Assembly (NCBI GenBank): GCA_027919835.1
Contig: JANVFP010000019.1
Coordinates: forward strand, 1 to 64,000
Direction: 5' to 3'
From: Lentinula raphanica
Lineage: Eukaryota; Basidiomycota; Agaricomycetes; Agaricales; Omphalotaceae
DNA: 64,000 bases
Numbering within the stretch: the first letter of the stretch is position 1; each line of letters starts with the position of its first letter. Under the pieces are notes generated by a model. It did not search any database and was not told the DNA's origin. It was given only the letters and a program-made list of their open reading frames with translations. Made by a program: the position numbers and the translations under genes. Below are positions 10,961 to 22,916 of the stretch, piece by piece.

Positions 10961-13900
10961 CTACTGGTCCAAAGACCCCCTGAGAATGCCCTGAAGCACC
11001 GCCCGAGGTATACTAGTACGAGCGTCAGCATCGATCATGAATAGTCCACATTCACCAGGTTGTATCTCATTGACAATGAACCTATACCTGTGTTGGGCAC
11101 TATCCGGGCTGGTATTGTCCCAGATCAGACCGATATCAATTCTTACCAGAACCTTCAACCCCGCTATACCTCTTTGAAACTGATTACTTCGGTTGATGCT
11201 TTCTTCAATACCGAGAAGTTTGTCGTACACAGCTAGAGCAAAATCGAGCAGTTGCTGTGTTCCTGTGAAGTCGTAACCGACGCCGTAGTCTCGCTGATAC
11301 CACAATTCTTCAAATCGGCGTTGTTGGGAGAAATCCAAGTAACGCCTAACATAGAGGGTCAGTAGCGTCCATCGTAACCGACGAAGAAAGGATTTACTCT
11401 TGCTCAGGTCTCTTGATTTTGGTGATATCTGCAAGATAGCCATAGCAGCTCTCATGAAGCATACGGGTACGTTTAAGACGGTAGTCTTCAGGAAGAGTAT
11501 GAAGAACTTCGACCACCCTCCCATAGGTGATGAAAGTCCGGACCTCTCCAAGTGAGAACAATGCAGGATTTGACTTGAGAGCGAAGAAAGTGAATCCAGA
11601 CGGGTTGAGGTTCCAATGTTTCTTGAAGTTCTTCTCTGACGCCAAAGGCTGTTTGGGATCACAAGCTGAGATGTAAGGTTCACAAGGGGGAAGGTAGACG
11701 TGTCGTCCTTCATATGAACAGTCACGTTTGATGACATAGCCGGAAGCGAGGTATTGGAGACCAGAAGTGACGGAATCGATCTTATAAATCTTCTCAGCGA
11801 AACCTCCGGCTTCACGAACCACTCCCGCGAGCGCCGTATGGATAACGGATTTCTGAATTGCCAGCTTCACAGATAAAGGATGAGGCCAAATTTTGATGTT
11901 TTGCTTTGAGATTGAGAGAAGGGAACGATATTGCTGCGGGGTAAGGTTGGCTCTATATTGTGCATCAGCGAATCGAAGTACATGATAGTTGACAGGATGT
12001 TTACCGTTTGACGTCCTGAGACCCTGCCATAAACAAAAAATCATAATTGCTCATGCGCTCCCATCGTTCGGGCATTTCTGAGGGAGATTGCAGCATGACA
12101 TAAAAGTCTGACGTAAGCATGAAATCGATGTTGCCCCCCTCTTCCCAGAGAAGAAGTGCAAAACATATCTGATAGAGGATATAAGTGGATGTTGAACATG
12201 AAAAGTCACTCGAATACTTACCCATTCCCACGTGTACAGCTGTGCATTGAGAAAAGACCCTTCAGCATTGATGTGAAAGTACATCGCCCGTTGAAGATTC
12301 TCGTTCACGCTATACAACGCATGAAATAGCCGTCGACGCTCAGACGTCATTTGCCATTTGAGGATGCACCAGTAGAACATGTTCTCTTGTTGATGTTTAG
12401 CGGCCACATAACTTCGAATGGGATCTTTGGTGAGTACATAATCGTCCAGTAAGAACAACGTATTCTTGGGCAGTTTCCCCAGGTCTTCCTTGAGTTCCCC
12501 CAATCTAGAGTTGAGCGTTCGCCCTTGAGAGTTTCTGACAGCAAGGGTCCGAAATGGGTCAAGCTCATCCGGCGCCTGTTTGCCAGAAGATGCAGGGGAT
12601 GAAACTCTAACGGACAGTTGAGGTTTCAGAGGAGAACGAGGAGATAGAGGTATCCGGGAGGACTGGGATTTTGCAACTAGCTCTCCCTCTGATGCAGGGG
12701 ACTGTTGAGGAGGTTGTCCAGATGCACCAGATGGAGAAGAAGTGGTTGTCAGTACGCCCAAAACCCTGTCTGCTGACTTGAAACGAACGCGAGGCGGTGT
12801 TATGGGGTTGTGAGAACTTCCTGCAGATCGTTTTGCAAGAATTGGAATCAAGGCACGGGAGCGAGCTGGAGTAGCAGGCTTGTGGTGAGAAACAAGACCA
12901 GGCGCAGACGATGGTTTTGGAGAAGATATGGTTGACATTGAATGTTCGTGTGGATCGTTTGAGTTGTCATCTTCTGGAATCAAGGATGTCGGAGGTCCAG
13001 GGCTTAACATTGAGGGTTGAGGTGGATCGTTAGGGTTATCCTCTGGAATGAACGATGTCGAAGGTACTGGGCTCAAAGCCTTTTCCTCAGCGAGGTCCGA
13101 TCGTCTCCTTCGGAGGGAATGACGGGGAGGGGCTGTAGGAGAAGAAATGCTTCCAGTATTACTGGTCCCTGCTAGAGCTGTGTCTGGGATGAAGGAAGTC
13201 GAAAGTTCTGGGCTTAACGTCTTTTCCTCAGCGAGGTCTGATCGTTTCCTTCGGAGGGAATGACGAGGAGGAGCTGTAGGAGAAGAAATGCTTCCAGTAT
13301 TACTGGTCCCTGCTAGAGCTGCGTCTGGGATGAAGGAAGTCGAAGGTTCTGGGCTTAGCGTCTTTTCCTCAGCGAGGTCCGATCGTTTCCTTCGGAGGGA
13401 ATGACGATGTTTGGTGAAAGGAGGGGATGTAGGAGAAGGAATGCTCCCAGTATTACTTGTTCCTGCTAGAGCAGCACCAGGGTTAGTCTGAGATGTTGTA
13501 GGATTGGAAGACGTTGTAGGATTGGACGACGTTGAAGGGTCAGAAATCTTGCGCGGAGAAGGTTGAGGTGCTCTTGTTGTGCTGTGCGAGTGTGAAGCTT
13601 CGCTATGTGTACTCGGACCTGCAATGGGAGCGACCAAAGGTGTAGGGTTCGTGTTGGGAGATGGGGCACCTTAGCGATCAAAGAGTTGAGTAAACCTTGT
13701 GTGATAATATCTAAAAACTCACCAAAACCTTCATATCCACAAAGCACAGGACCAGGGCCTGGAACTGTCGATCCTGCCATAGCAGGTAAGCCATTAAGAG
13801 CAGCGTTAACGTTGAAGGGTCTCATCTGTTGTGATAGATGCGTGGGGATGTCCTGAAATTGCAAGTGTTGTGGATCAGGTCCTATTCCAAAGTTGGAGTA

Positions 13901-14401
13901 TGGCGATGGAAAGAGGACAGGAAGAGAAGGAGCAGCAAGCCACAGCGCCCTTAGTTGCGGATTGACCAACTCCTCGCCAACTCTAACTTTTCTGATCCAT
14001 TCCTTCTCCCGAACCTGAAGCCCGTCAAAATGATTGTCCGCGAGGTTTCGCCATATTATAACCCCTCGAGCGGTTTCAGCCAGCGTTGCAGGTCGTCGTC
14101 CAGCTGCATTTCGCGGTCCCCCTTTTGAATAACCTGGACACTCCTCAGTGCATTGGTCATGGAACTTGGCGTTTTTGCAATGATCGTAAGATCGGCCGCC
14201 AGTGTTGACAGGCCAGATGAAAAGGTGTTCAAACTCAGGTCGGACTCGTTTCACAGTGTGTCGACAGGTATGGGAACAGACGATGAAGCGTCCTGTTTGC
14301 CAAGAATCCATAAAAGGACCTTGGTACACTCCATCCACAGTGTTAGGAAAGGCGACTGGTGGTATTTGTGTGGGATCGAGTTGAAGAACAGTGGAAGACA
14401 T
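10961..14401 (-). CDS. ATP-grasp-like protein with internal tandem repeats, 1,076 aa, 5 exons
   Basis: Phase-checked exons are 14401-13723, 13669-12222, 12168-12005, 11952-11398 and 11345-10961 (1,077 codons). The N-terminal 100 residues contain a Cys/His cluster (CSHTCRHT, then CKNAKFHDQCTEEC). The middle holds three to four copies of a 46-47-residue repeat, each with HSLRRKRSDLAEEK. The C-terminal 370 residues carry GYVIKRDCSYEGRHVYLPP, and later VLVRIDIGLIWD and FIVNEIQPGE. These resemble the lysine strand and the metal-binding 'R.D...NE' strands of ATP-grasp ligases, but the assignment rests on motif shape only. It is divergent from the Ulp1 gene at 14757 and upstream of the dioxygenase gene on the same strand. 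Confidence 0.65.
13010..13470 (-). repeat. In-frame 138-141-bp tandem repeat
   Basis: Three near-identical units encode ALAGTSNTGS, then SPTAPPRHSLRRKRSDLAEE and a Ser/Pro segment ending SFIPD. The first unit carries an extra FTKH insertion. Lengths are multiples of three. The repeats are basic and Ser/Pro-rich, so they are probably disordered linker. Confidence 0.8.
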
Positions 14402-14756
14402 GTTATATAGATGATGATGATAGTCGTTGAAAGAATTGAAGTTTGAGCGCTAATCTGAGGTGCTTATTCAACACGGTGTACCTAATTTCTGACTAAGCTG
14501 TAAAGCGCTTATTGGGCGTTAAACGAACCCATGAAAGATGGCGCTTAATGAGCGCTCAAATAGCCGCTACAACCTAGATCTATATTTGGGCGCTTATTAT
14601 CACGTTCATGAACGCCTCGGGCAATGCCGGTCCATTTTTTTCATTTCTCTTTCTAACTACGACCACCACAACGATCATCACTCCTCGCTCCTTCACGATC
14701 AAGATCACCACGCTAATCTTAAACTGCACTGCTCCAGGCTACCTAACAAAGACAAC
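14402..14756. promoter_or_regulatory. Divergent promoter region with repeated GCGCTTA motifs
   Basis: This 355-bp gap separates two divergently transcribed genes. It contains several copies of GCGCTTA or its complement and near variants (AAGCGCTTATTGGGCG near 14501, GGCGCTTAATGAGCGCTC near 14540, GGGCGCTTATTATC near 14588). A shared bidirectional promoter is inferred from the position. The motif recurs near several other 5' ends in the window. Confidence 0.5.
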
Positions 14757-17700
14757 ATGGCCCCTTTCGAACGCGACGAATCTACTCCGGTTTATTGTGT
14801 TGGTCCTCTGCATGAACCGTTGCCACAACCACTAAGGCGACGACGACAGCCTGCTGCTCAATCCAAAAAGGCTGCTGCAAAAACGCGAAAGGCACCGACA
14901 ACTAGACGAAATGTTCCTCCAAAATCAAGAACACCTGCAACCCGAACACAAAAGGCATCCAAACCACGCGTCGAGGAGGACGTTATCGAGATAACCGATG
15001 ATGATCAGTCGATGGATGTAGATAATAACTTGCTCATGGTTGAAAGTGAAGAGGAAGAGGGGAGAAACATTCAGAAGAAGGATAGCGACGTCGAAATGGA
15101 GGATAATGAAGGTGAGTGAATGAAGACTCTGACTTGGACTGACAACGCTTACATATTTGAAGCAGACCAGGATCAAGAAGATCTTCAGTCCAATAAGCTT
15201 CATGGAGATGTAGAGGAAGACGAGGATGTAATGGACGTAGTAGATGATATGAGGGAGGTAGTTATCGAACCAGAACGTAAAGTTTTTGGGTGAGTCGTTG
15301 TCCTTTTGTTGTCAGACACACGCTATAACGCAGCTTCTGTAGTGATCGTCGTCGGATGAGAAGCCCGGAGTTAGGGGAGGTCGATCCATACATATCCGAT
15401 GACGAGATTGGAAAATGGGTCAAGGCGCCAAAGAGATGGGTGTACGAGGTGGACATAGTACAGGCCCTAAACGCCTTTGCGTCAGGGTCAAGGACGAAGG
15501 CTGTGAAGGCAAGCGAGCAGCTTGGAAACGCCCATCGTCAGTTTTGGGAAGATAAGAAGCAGCATGGATTGGAAGATATTGGGGATCGCTTCAAGCGCTT
15601 TACAGGTAAGTGATCACTTACTGAATAGTACAATGACTGATTAGAGGTGATAGATGAAATGATGTCGCGTATCACAACAGCCGGTCAGCCGTCTGGTGTT
15701 CTGGAAACATACACGGATGAGGAAATAGCTGGAACGGACAAGGTCTTGGTTGATTTTGACCGATCTTTCTTGCATAGTGAGTGATAGAAATCATGTTACG
15801 ATCTGAATTATCGTTGATTCTGCTTTTAGGCTCGCAGTATTACAGAAATGTCGAGACCGGTGAGTTAACCCCATTAGATAGAACTCGTGTGTGACTGCTA
15901 ATACGTTTTTGCTCGCAGGGAAAGGAAAAGAACGAGAAATTGCTAACCTCGGTTAGTATGACCTTACGATACTTTACTCAAACTGTTTGTGCTACTTGCC
16001 TGTAATAACCCCACCGCATAATCTACAACCGCGCGGTGGTTGTAAAAAAAAGTTTGATTTTGTTTCGTTTTCTCTTCTCTCTTCTCAATGATTATTCCAA
16101 AAAGGAAACCATAACTAATTTTCTCAATAACAGTGCCTTCTTCCAAGCTGCCGAAGGATTTGGAGGCAGCGGTGGATAGGCTTTTACAAGCCAAGCCACC
16201 CAATGCCATCGCCTGTACTTTTGACAAGTACCAACTCAAAAATCTCGACTTTCATCGGCTGAACCCAAAGCGGTGGCTTAACGACACCCTCATCGATGCC
16301 TATCTTTCTCTTTGTGCCAAGGTGTGCAAGAATGATATCACCATCCTACCTTCTCTCGTCTACGGCCAAATAGCAAACTCCGCGAAATCGGCTTCCCAAC
16401 AACGGAGGTTGAGCGAAGACCATCCGGTGTTCCGCATAACCAAACATGTAAGTACTTAATATAAGTTTAATATCGGCGCTGTTGCCTTACTCAAACCAAA
16501 TGAAACAGTACCCAAATCTTTTCAAATCAAGGCTGATTCTGATGCCTATCAACGTAGGAAACACGCACTGGATGACGGGAATCATTGATCCCAGGGAAGC
16601 TACTCTGACGTTATACGATAGCTTGCAAAGTGTCTATCGCAGCTATCATGAAAGTGTTCTCACAGTAAGTTGAACTTCTAACTACAGTCCAACGTAATAA
16701 TGAGCTCAATACTTGGTCTTAGGACATTCAGGAGTGGCTCCTCACTGAGGCAATCCTGCGAAACGAACTGTTGGACAGTTTGGATCTGATGGTGCCACAG
16801 ATGAAGGTAACGACGATCGAACATTGCCGGTTGTCTATTCTTGAGCTGTGTTCACTATAGGTTCCACAACAACAAAATTCCTACGACTGTGGAATTTTTA
16901 CTGTGAATATCATCCTCTCTTGCTCACAAGAGAGTTTGGATATCACTTTTGATCAGTCCAACTGCGCTTATCTTCGCAGGAAGATGTGTTGGGAACTTGC
17001 AAACGGAAAGCTTTTAGATAGTGAGTACTAATATGTAATGTTTGATATTTCTCTGCTCAGTCAACGATATTTCCCCGCACACATCAGCTGGGAGCGCAGG
17101 TTCTACTGAAGGAAAGGCTCAAAAGGTAGAGCACTTGGCAGAGAAACATCAACGTGAGTTTCTTTCCATCATTTGATTAGGGTTCTTAATTGGACTTTTG
17201 GCAGAAGAAACCCTGAACGCTCAAGAATCATTGCTTGAGGGTAATAAGGGTAAGTTACATTCAATAAAGATGAATATACCATTTCAACCGTAATCTGTGG
17301 GATGTACAGTAGTCACATCTGATGCACCGCGGATGGATCCTAAGGAGGATCCTGATGATGTAGACCAAATGCGTACGTTGAAACTCATCACTGAAATAAG
17401 TACCCTCCCCCCTAATCACTCTCAAATAGTGCTTGCAGAAATCGAGGAAATGAGCCTTGATCCTACGGCAAATGAAGATCTAGATCCTTACCTGAGTGAG
17501 GATGTAGAACGTGTCTCAGTGAGGGAGTCTACACCAAATCTTACCCGTGGTGTAGAGTTCTCACGTTTAGGCACCCCTGAGGGCCATCCATCTCATGGTA
17601 ATGGAGACTTTACTCAGAAATCTACGTCTGAGCTACGCAGAAAATCTCCCAATCCTGGATCCAACTCTGCTCAGGTGGATGCTCTGTCTTCCCAGGATGT

Positions 17701-18994
17701 CCCTTTACTCCCACTTCTACCACCTCGAATTGAACCTACTCAGAATGCGTCATCTGAGAAAGGTCAGATGACGGCAAGTGCTGAAGCTGCACCTGTCCTT
17801 CCTCAAAGAGGACATGATGCTCCTTCACCAGAGCTTACACGTCTTCAAGTTCCTCTTTTGTCTCAGTCGCTCTCAAGCAACGAGACTTCTATTCCTACAT
17901 CTTCCAACAGCGTGTCTGAAAGAGCTCCATCTTCCGAGGTCTTCTCTAACGATGGACTGTTGAACCCCTCGAATCATCCATTACCACATTCTTTCAGTCA
18001 GCTACGTGCTTCAAAAGACTCACGGGAACCAACGTTATTGGTTCCTGAGTCTTCGCCACATTCTTTGGATCAAGTAGGCGCTTCAAAGGACTCACAGGAA
18101 CCAAACTCAATGGTTCCTGACTCCTCTCCAAAGGCTTCCTCGAAACCCAGATCTCCTACGAAGATTCTTGGTAAACGATCTTTGCCACCATCTGGATCTG
18201 AAAGCGAATCAGAATCACCACCACGTACCCCCCGCAGAAGCTATAACTGGCAGGCATGGCAGTCTGCTCATTCTAAGACGGCTAGAAAGCACAAACGGAA
18301 AAGAATAGCCCACTTGCCTCCTCCTCCGCCTCCTATATTTAAGCTGGAACGGAGTACAGCCAAACCTGTTCTGAAAACCCGTTCTTCATCAGGTCCTAGT
18401 GCTTTGTCCACTCAAATTCCACCATCTTCTGCCAAACCTGTCCCCCAGACTCGTTCCTCATCAGGTCCAAGTCTCTTCTCGTCTCAAAATGCTCCGTCAT
18501 CAGTCAAGCCATCTGGTAGAGGTAATCCATTCATGACGAAAACTCCTACCTCAACACCTCACTCATCCAGAGCGGGTACCCCTTCCACTCCCAGTCATTT
18601 CAACTCCACTATATCCAGACCCAACAACGAGTTCCTTCGTGAATGTACTCAGTGCTTTACTGTGAGTACAGACTGGATTCAGCGTGCTGGGTATCTTGCT
18701 ATGCAAATCAAGCAGCATGCGACCAACGAGAGAGATTTTATGATGAATTGCAACCAGCTCATCACAATGACTGTCATGGAATGGAGCCCACAGGTTTTAT
18801 CTGATTCTATCATGGATGAGGCGTTGAAGTTGCTTTATCATCATGACCGTGGAGTTGTCGGAGGTTTGTTGTCATTGAAAAAGGTGATTACATTCATCAA
18901 CGACAATGACTATTTCCAGTCAGTGGATGTACAAAGACACAAAGACGTTTACAAGTGGTTGGAACATGCTCAGGCTATTGTTGGATCGATGTGA
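14757..18994 (+). CDS. Ulp1-type SUMO protease (C48) with long disordered C-terminus, 1,148 aa, 13 exons
   Basis: The phase-checked model has exons beginning at 14757, 15166, 15343, 15645, 15830, 15919, 16134, 16509, 16723, 16861, 17088, 17205 and 17310, totalling 1,149 codons. Residues 1-310 are Lys/Arg-rich and acidic. The catalytic domain (about residues 312-550) is complete: KRWLNDTLIDAYLSL, GNTHWMTGIIDP (His), LYDSLQ (Asp) and QQNSYDCGIF (Gln and Cys). This is the canonical Ulp1/SENP order, so activity is likely. The C-terminal 560 residues are Ser/Pro-rich, with two repeats containing (K/Q)TRSSSGPS and a helical end. Exons 5 and 6 are only 30 and 33 nt, flanked by phase-1 introns. SUMO cleavage in the nucleus is the family role. 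Confidence 0.88.
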
Positions 18995-19200
18995 TTGTTA
19001 TTATATCATTTTCAATTATTCTTATTATATTATTACAGTTATAATCGCTAGTGAGTCACTTTCTTGCTTTTAAAAAGAGTATCATGTTAAGTCTAGCCTA
19101 CGTCTGATATTATTCTCATTATATTATTACTGTTATAATCACTAGTACCTCACTTTCTTGCTTTTGAAGAGAGTATCATGGTAAGTCTAGCCTACATCTA
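18995..19200 (+). repeat. Two-copy tandem repeat, about 94 bp
   Basis: The block with ATTATATTATTAC, AGTTATAATC, CACTTTCTTGC and AGAGTATCATG occurs twice, starting near 19014 and 19108. It lies directly after the stop codon of the Ulp1 gene. Confidence 0.7.
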
Positions 19201-19262
19201 ATTTTAAGCGCCTCAAGACGCCTACGTTGTCAAAAAGAATTTTTTTGAAGAATTAATGGAGT

Positions 19263-19351
19263 GTCCACTGCAAGATTCGAACTTGCAACTTCCAAATAAC
19301 GCTGGTAATCACATACTGTTCTTGGGTGCTTGACCATTAAGCTAAGCAGAC
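19263..19351 (-). tRNA. tRNA-like gene with intron (copy 1a)
   Basis: Read on the minus strand, it has a 7-bp acceptor stem (GTCTGCT with AGTGGAC, two G-U pairs), a D stem GCTT/AAGC, and a T arm GCAAG-TTCGAAT-CTTGC with a perfect stem. An anticodon arm with an inserted intron-like segment is present. I cannot place U33 convincingly, so the anticodon is not assigned and a pseudogene is possible. Confidence 0.55.
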
Positions 19352-19570
19352 ATACTCCAACAACGGTTCACTTGTGATATGAAAAGGCTCGGTCAGCCAG
19401 CAGTCACGTCTGGGCGTTAAACTACTTGGCTCAGCAAGTTTACATAAGCGTCAGTTGCACGTGATTTTCTCGAACACTCGTAAAAAGTCAGGACATGGCC
19501 ACTGATCATGCTCTGCCCTCACAGGTAGCCGTTGTGGGGACCAATAAAAAATCCAAATAATTACTGGTGT

Positions 19571-19665
19571 GTCCACTGCAAGATTCGAACTCGCCACCTT
19601 CAAATAATGAATCACGCACCCATCATTAATCATTATCTGATGCTCTACCACTGAGCCAAGTGGAC
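19571..19665 (-). tRNA. tRNA-like gene with intron (copy 1b)
   Basis: Minus-strand cloverleaf: a perfect acceptor GTCCACT/AGTGGAC, D stem GCTC/GAGC with the AGTGGTA loop, and a T arm with TTCGAAT. The anticodon stem is extended by pairing between TCAGATAATGA and TCATTATTTGA, which encloses an intron-like loop. The T stem here is GCGAG/CTTGC, slightly weakened. The anticodon is not assigned. Confidence 0.55.
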
Positions 19666-19880
19666 ATAGTTATCTGAAAAGCTCATTGATACCACTCTCC
19701 TCAGTCAATGATATCTGCCTGCACAACTATAATAGTGATTCAGATTTCATAATGCTCAAATCTACTCTATATATATAAGCTTCAGAATTCTTCGTATGGT
19801 AAGTCTAGCCTGCATCTAATTTTAAGCGCCTTAAGACGCCTATATTGTCAAAAAGAAACTTCTTGAAGAATTAATGGAGT

Positions 19881-19969
19881 GTCCACTGCAAGATTCGAAC
19901 TTGCAACTTCCAAATAACGCAGGTAACCGCATACTGTTATTGGGTGCTTGACCATTAAGCTAAGTGGAC
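19881..19969 (-). tRNA. tRNA-like gene with intron (copy 2a)
   Basis: This is a duplicate of the unit at 19263. Here the acceptor stem is fully Watson-Crick (GTCCACT/AGTGGAC) and the D and T stems are intact, so of the four it has the best cloverleaf. The same uncertain, intron-bearing anticodon arm is present. Confidence 0.55.
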
Positions 19970-20188
19970 ATACTCCAACAATGGTTCACTTGTGATATGA
20001 AAAGGCTCGGTCAGCCAGCAGTCATGTCTGGGCGTTAAACTACTTGGCTCAGCAAGTTTACATAAGCGTCAGTTGCACGTGATCTTCTCGAACACTCGTA
20101 AAAAGTCAGGACATGGCCACTGATCATGCTCTGCCCTCACAGGTAGCCGTTGTGGGGACCAATAAAAATTCCAAATAATTACTGGTGT

Positions 20189-20271
20189 ATCCACTGCAAG
20201 ATTTGAACTTGCCACCTTTAAATAATGAATCTCACGCACTATCTGATGCTCTACCACTGAGCCAAGTGCAC
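20189..20271 (-). pseudogene. Degenerate tRNA-like copy (copy 2b)
   Basis: This is a duplicate of the unit at 19571, with a shortened anticodon/intron segment, a mismatch in the acceptor stem (GTGCACT with AGTGGAT) and TTCAAAT in the T loop. It looks like a decayed tRNA gene. Confidence 0.5.
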
Positions 20272-20380
20272 ATCGTCAATGATATCTGCCTGCACAACTA
20301 TAATAGTGATTCAGATTTCATAATGCTCAAATCTACTGAGTCAGTCTATATCAACTTCAGAATTCTTCGTTGTACTTAGA

Positions 20381-21950
20381 CATTTGAACACACGACAGAA
20401 ACTCTATCACAAGTACAATAGCTTACTCGGCCATTAGACTCTTGTAGGAAATCTTGGCACATTCATTCATTTAGTGAGATATCATAATGCCCAGAAATAC
20501 TGCTCTGCTTTTGAACATGTAAAGAAAGTGATGTCTAGTATATGCTTATCTGATTTTAAGCGCCCTCAAGCGCCCTCAGGTTTTTCAGTGGCCTTACATA
20601 AAAGGATATTAGACGCTCTCTCCAATAAAAATTGGTGGACACGAATTTTTTTAAAAAAACATTGCAACCAAACGATGCAGCCAGATCCCATGCTACTCTG
20701 CATATTGGTATGTGGTGTTCTAACATTGAGCCAAGCAGACTTACTTACGGAGTGAGAACTGCTAGGCAGTAAATCTACACCGAGGATTAGGACTTGGAAG
20801 AATGTGTTGATCCCTGTTGAGGAGACTTGGTCAAGACAGTTAGAAGTACAGAATCATTCCAGAAACGAGCAAAGTTAGAGAAAACCACTAGATTAATGAG
20901 ACTAACCAAACTGGGGTTTGGGTACAAAATATCTACAGCTTATATAGGGTTTCCGTAGGTATAAATATATAAGGTAGCTAATATAAATGAAATGTTGGCT
21001 TGAGAACGTGTCACCACAATAATAATTGTGATGACACGTCCCAGTGCCGCGACGTGTACACGCATCGTTGTTATTGTATAACGTTGACGCGTTATAACAA
21101 AGAATGACTCGAAACGACTCGAATCGGTGTGAAGAGGCGTCGATCCGGCCGTTTACGAGTATCAGAAATTGATTGTGAAAACAAATGAAAAGTATTGAAT
21201 GACACCAGACGAGGAGTCGCCATGACTCGGTTTGACTTGTCTGGGTCAGGAATAATATGTACAAACCACAGCAGGAGGGCAGAGGAGGAACACGGAACCA
21301 GGATAACAATGTTATACAAGGCAAGGCTGGCATGCGCACCCCAGAGTCCAAACGAGGTAGGTCCAGCCAAACAAGACAAGCGGGATGGTCAAGAGGTTTC
21401 GGCGACGATGAATTTGGGAAGAGGAACGGCCAAATGGGGGCAAACGATGCACATACGCGCCGGAAACAATGAGAGGGGGCTGTATACTTGTCGAACGGCA
21501 CACGATGATGTGCCCGGGTGTATATCGTCATCAGAGATGACCAATTGAAGTGTGAAAGACCCAGGATTGACGATTTACGAGCTGAACGAAGGAAAAACAG
21601 AAAATAGAGGAGGCGAGAGCGATGTTGATGCAGCGGGAGTGAGGGGTAGCACAAGAAGGATTGCCAGAACGTGTATCGTCATCAAAGATGGCCAAACACG
21701 TTAAGGGAGGTGGGCCAAAGATGATGAAGACGAGATGAGGGAGGGGCAAACGGACAAACGGGGGGGCAATGTTGTCGTTGACATAGCGGAACAGAGGTTG
21801 AAGTGGCGTTGAGACCCAGGAAGCGTCGACGCGAGTCCAATGGCGTCGACGCGAGTCCAATGGCATCAACGCGAGTCGACGATAGTCCTACGGGACCTTG
21901 TTAGCATGAATGTAATCCGTTCATAGAACGGATTACGCACTTGTAAAAGA
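20381..21950. other. Gene-free repetitive stretch
   Basis: Open frames here lack family motifs and overlap on both strands. Short internal duplications are visible: GTATATCGTCATCAGAGATG near 21520 against GTATCGTCATCAAAGATG near 21671, and three 20-bp units of GTCGACGCGAGTCCAATGG type at about 21820-21880. I see no supportable gene. Confidence 0.5.
21912..21936. other. Perfect 11-bp inverted repeat with 3-nt loop
   Basis: GTAATCCGTTC, ATA, then GAACGGATTAC form a perfect hairpin immediately before the minisatellite. Its role is unknown. Confidence 0.75.
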
Positions 21951-21989
21951 TCTAGTTGGCAGGCCGCGTCATCGCGGCCTCCAACCCTC

Positions 21990-22375
21990 TAAAGTTTTCC
22001 CTCGTGGTCCCTCGCGGTCCCTTGTCGTCCTTCTCGCGGTCCCTCGTCGTCCCTCGTCGTCCCTCGTTGTCCTTCTCGCGGTTCCTCGTCGTCCCTCGTG
22101 GTCCCTCTCGCGGTCCCTTGTCGTCCCTCGTCGTCCCTCGTTGTCCTTCTCGCGGTCCCTCGTCGTCCCTCGTGGTCCCTCTCGCGGTCCCTTGTCGTCC
22201 TTCTCGCGGTCCCTTGTCGTCCCTCTCGCGGTCCCTTGTCGTCCTTCTCGTCGTCCCTCGTCGTCCCTCTCGCGGTCCCTCGTCGTCCCTCGTCGTCCCT
22301 CTCGTGGTCCCTCGTCGTCCCTCGTCGTCCCTCTCGCGGTCCCTCGTCGTCCCTCGTCGTCCCTACTACCCTGGT
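21990..22375 (+). repeat. GC-rich minisatellite of CCCTCGTCGT / CTCGCGGTCCCT units
   Basis: About 390 bp consists of interleaved 9-10-bp and 12-bp units (CCCTCGTCGT, CCTCGTGGT, CTCTCGCGGTCCCTTG). It is free of stops in several frames on both strands, which creates long spurious open frames of Arg/Pro/Ser or Arg/Gly/Thr composition. It is not a gene. Confidence 0.85.
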
Positions 22376-22916
22376 ACCCTGTCCTGTGTTCCTAGAGGTT
22401 GTCCCAGTGGTCCTACTGTGTTGAGGAGGAAAGGTTGTGGTCAAGGAGATGAAGGGCGCAGAAGAAGAAGAAGTGTGGGAAAAAGAAAAAGGCGGTGCTT
22501 TGACCAAATTGCCGAGATGCCGGGTGACTGCCGAGTCATCGGCAATTCGGCCGAAAGTGATGAGACCCATCGGCAATCTGGCCGAAAAGTGATGCCGAAA
22601 TTACGCCGAATTGTGGCAAAAATTTTGGACGCGGCACTAGTGCATGCTAGTGTCGCAATAAGTAGCGTACGATGAGCGAAGATCAACGTGAAAGACGTTG
22701 TCCTCATCGCCTGGACGCAGCGACGACAATAGCTGTTACCAGGTGATGAGGAGAATCGTCTTCATCGACGCTGTTCTCCTGCTCAACCCATTTCTCTGCA
22801 ACCCTTGCCCTTAAAAGACTGCCTACTCAGTCTTTGATACCTCATGAGCCTCTGTATATGCTCCGTCACTGCGCGCGGCAGCGTTGATGGTGACTGTTGC
22901 AGTTCAAGAGCGCAAA

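Larger units (their letters stand above)
19181..20380. repeat. 618-bp tandem duplication carrying two tRNA-like genes per copy
   Basis: The sequence beginning GTAAGTCTAGCCTACATC at 19181 recurs at 19799 with high identity, and each copy holds two tRNA-like units on the minus strand. The second copy is slightly shorter near its end, because part of the variable loop/intron of its second tRNA is missing. Confidence 0.8.

Noticed and set aside
132..18994. The left island as a complete KDZ transposon
   Set aside because: No transposase domain, and no terminal inverted repeats with target duplication, can be seen in the window.
19451..20257. Short minus-strand open frames containing LKVASSNLAVDTP
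   Set aside because: They are translations of the tRNA-like T arm and acceptor stem, a common false protein.
20902..21654. 250-codon minus-strand open frame
   Set aside because: Its composition is unlike a folded protein, it is interrupted by internal repeats, competing frames exist on the other strand, and no family motif is present.
21956..22675. Long open frames over the GC-rich minisatellite
   Set aside because: Overlapping frames on both strands give low-complexity Ser/Pro/Arg or Arg/Gly/Thr peptides from the same short repeat.
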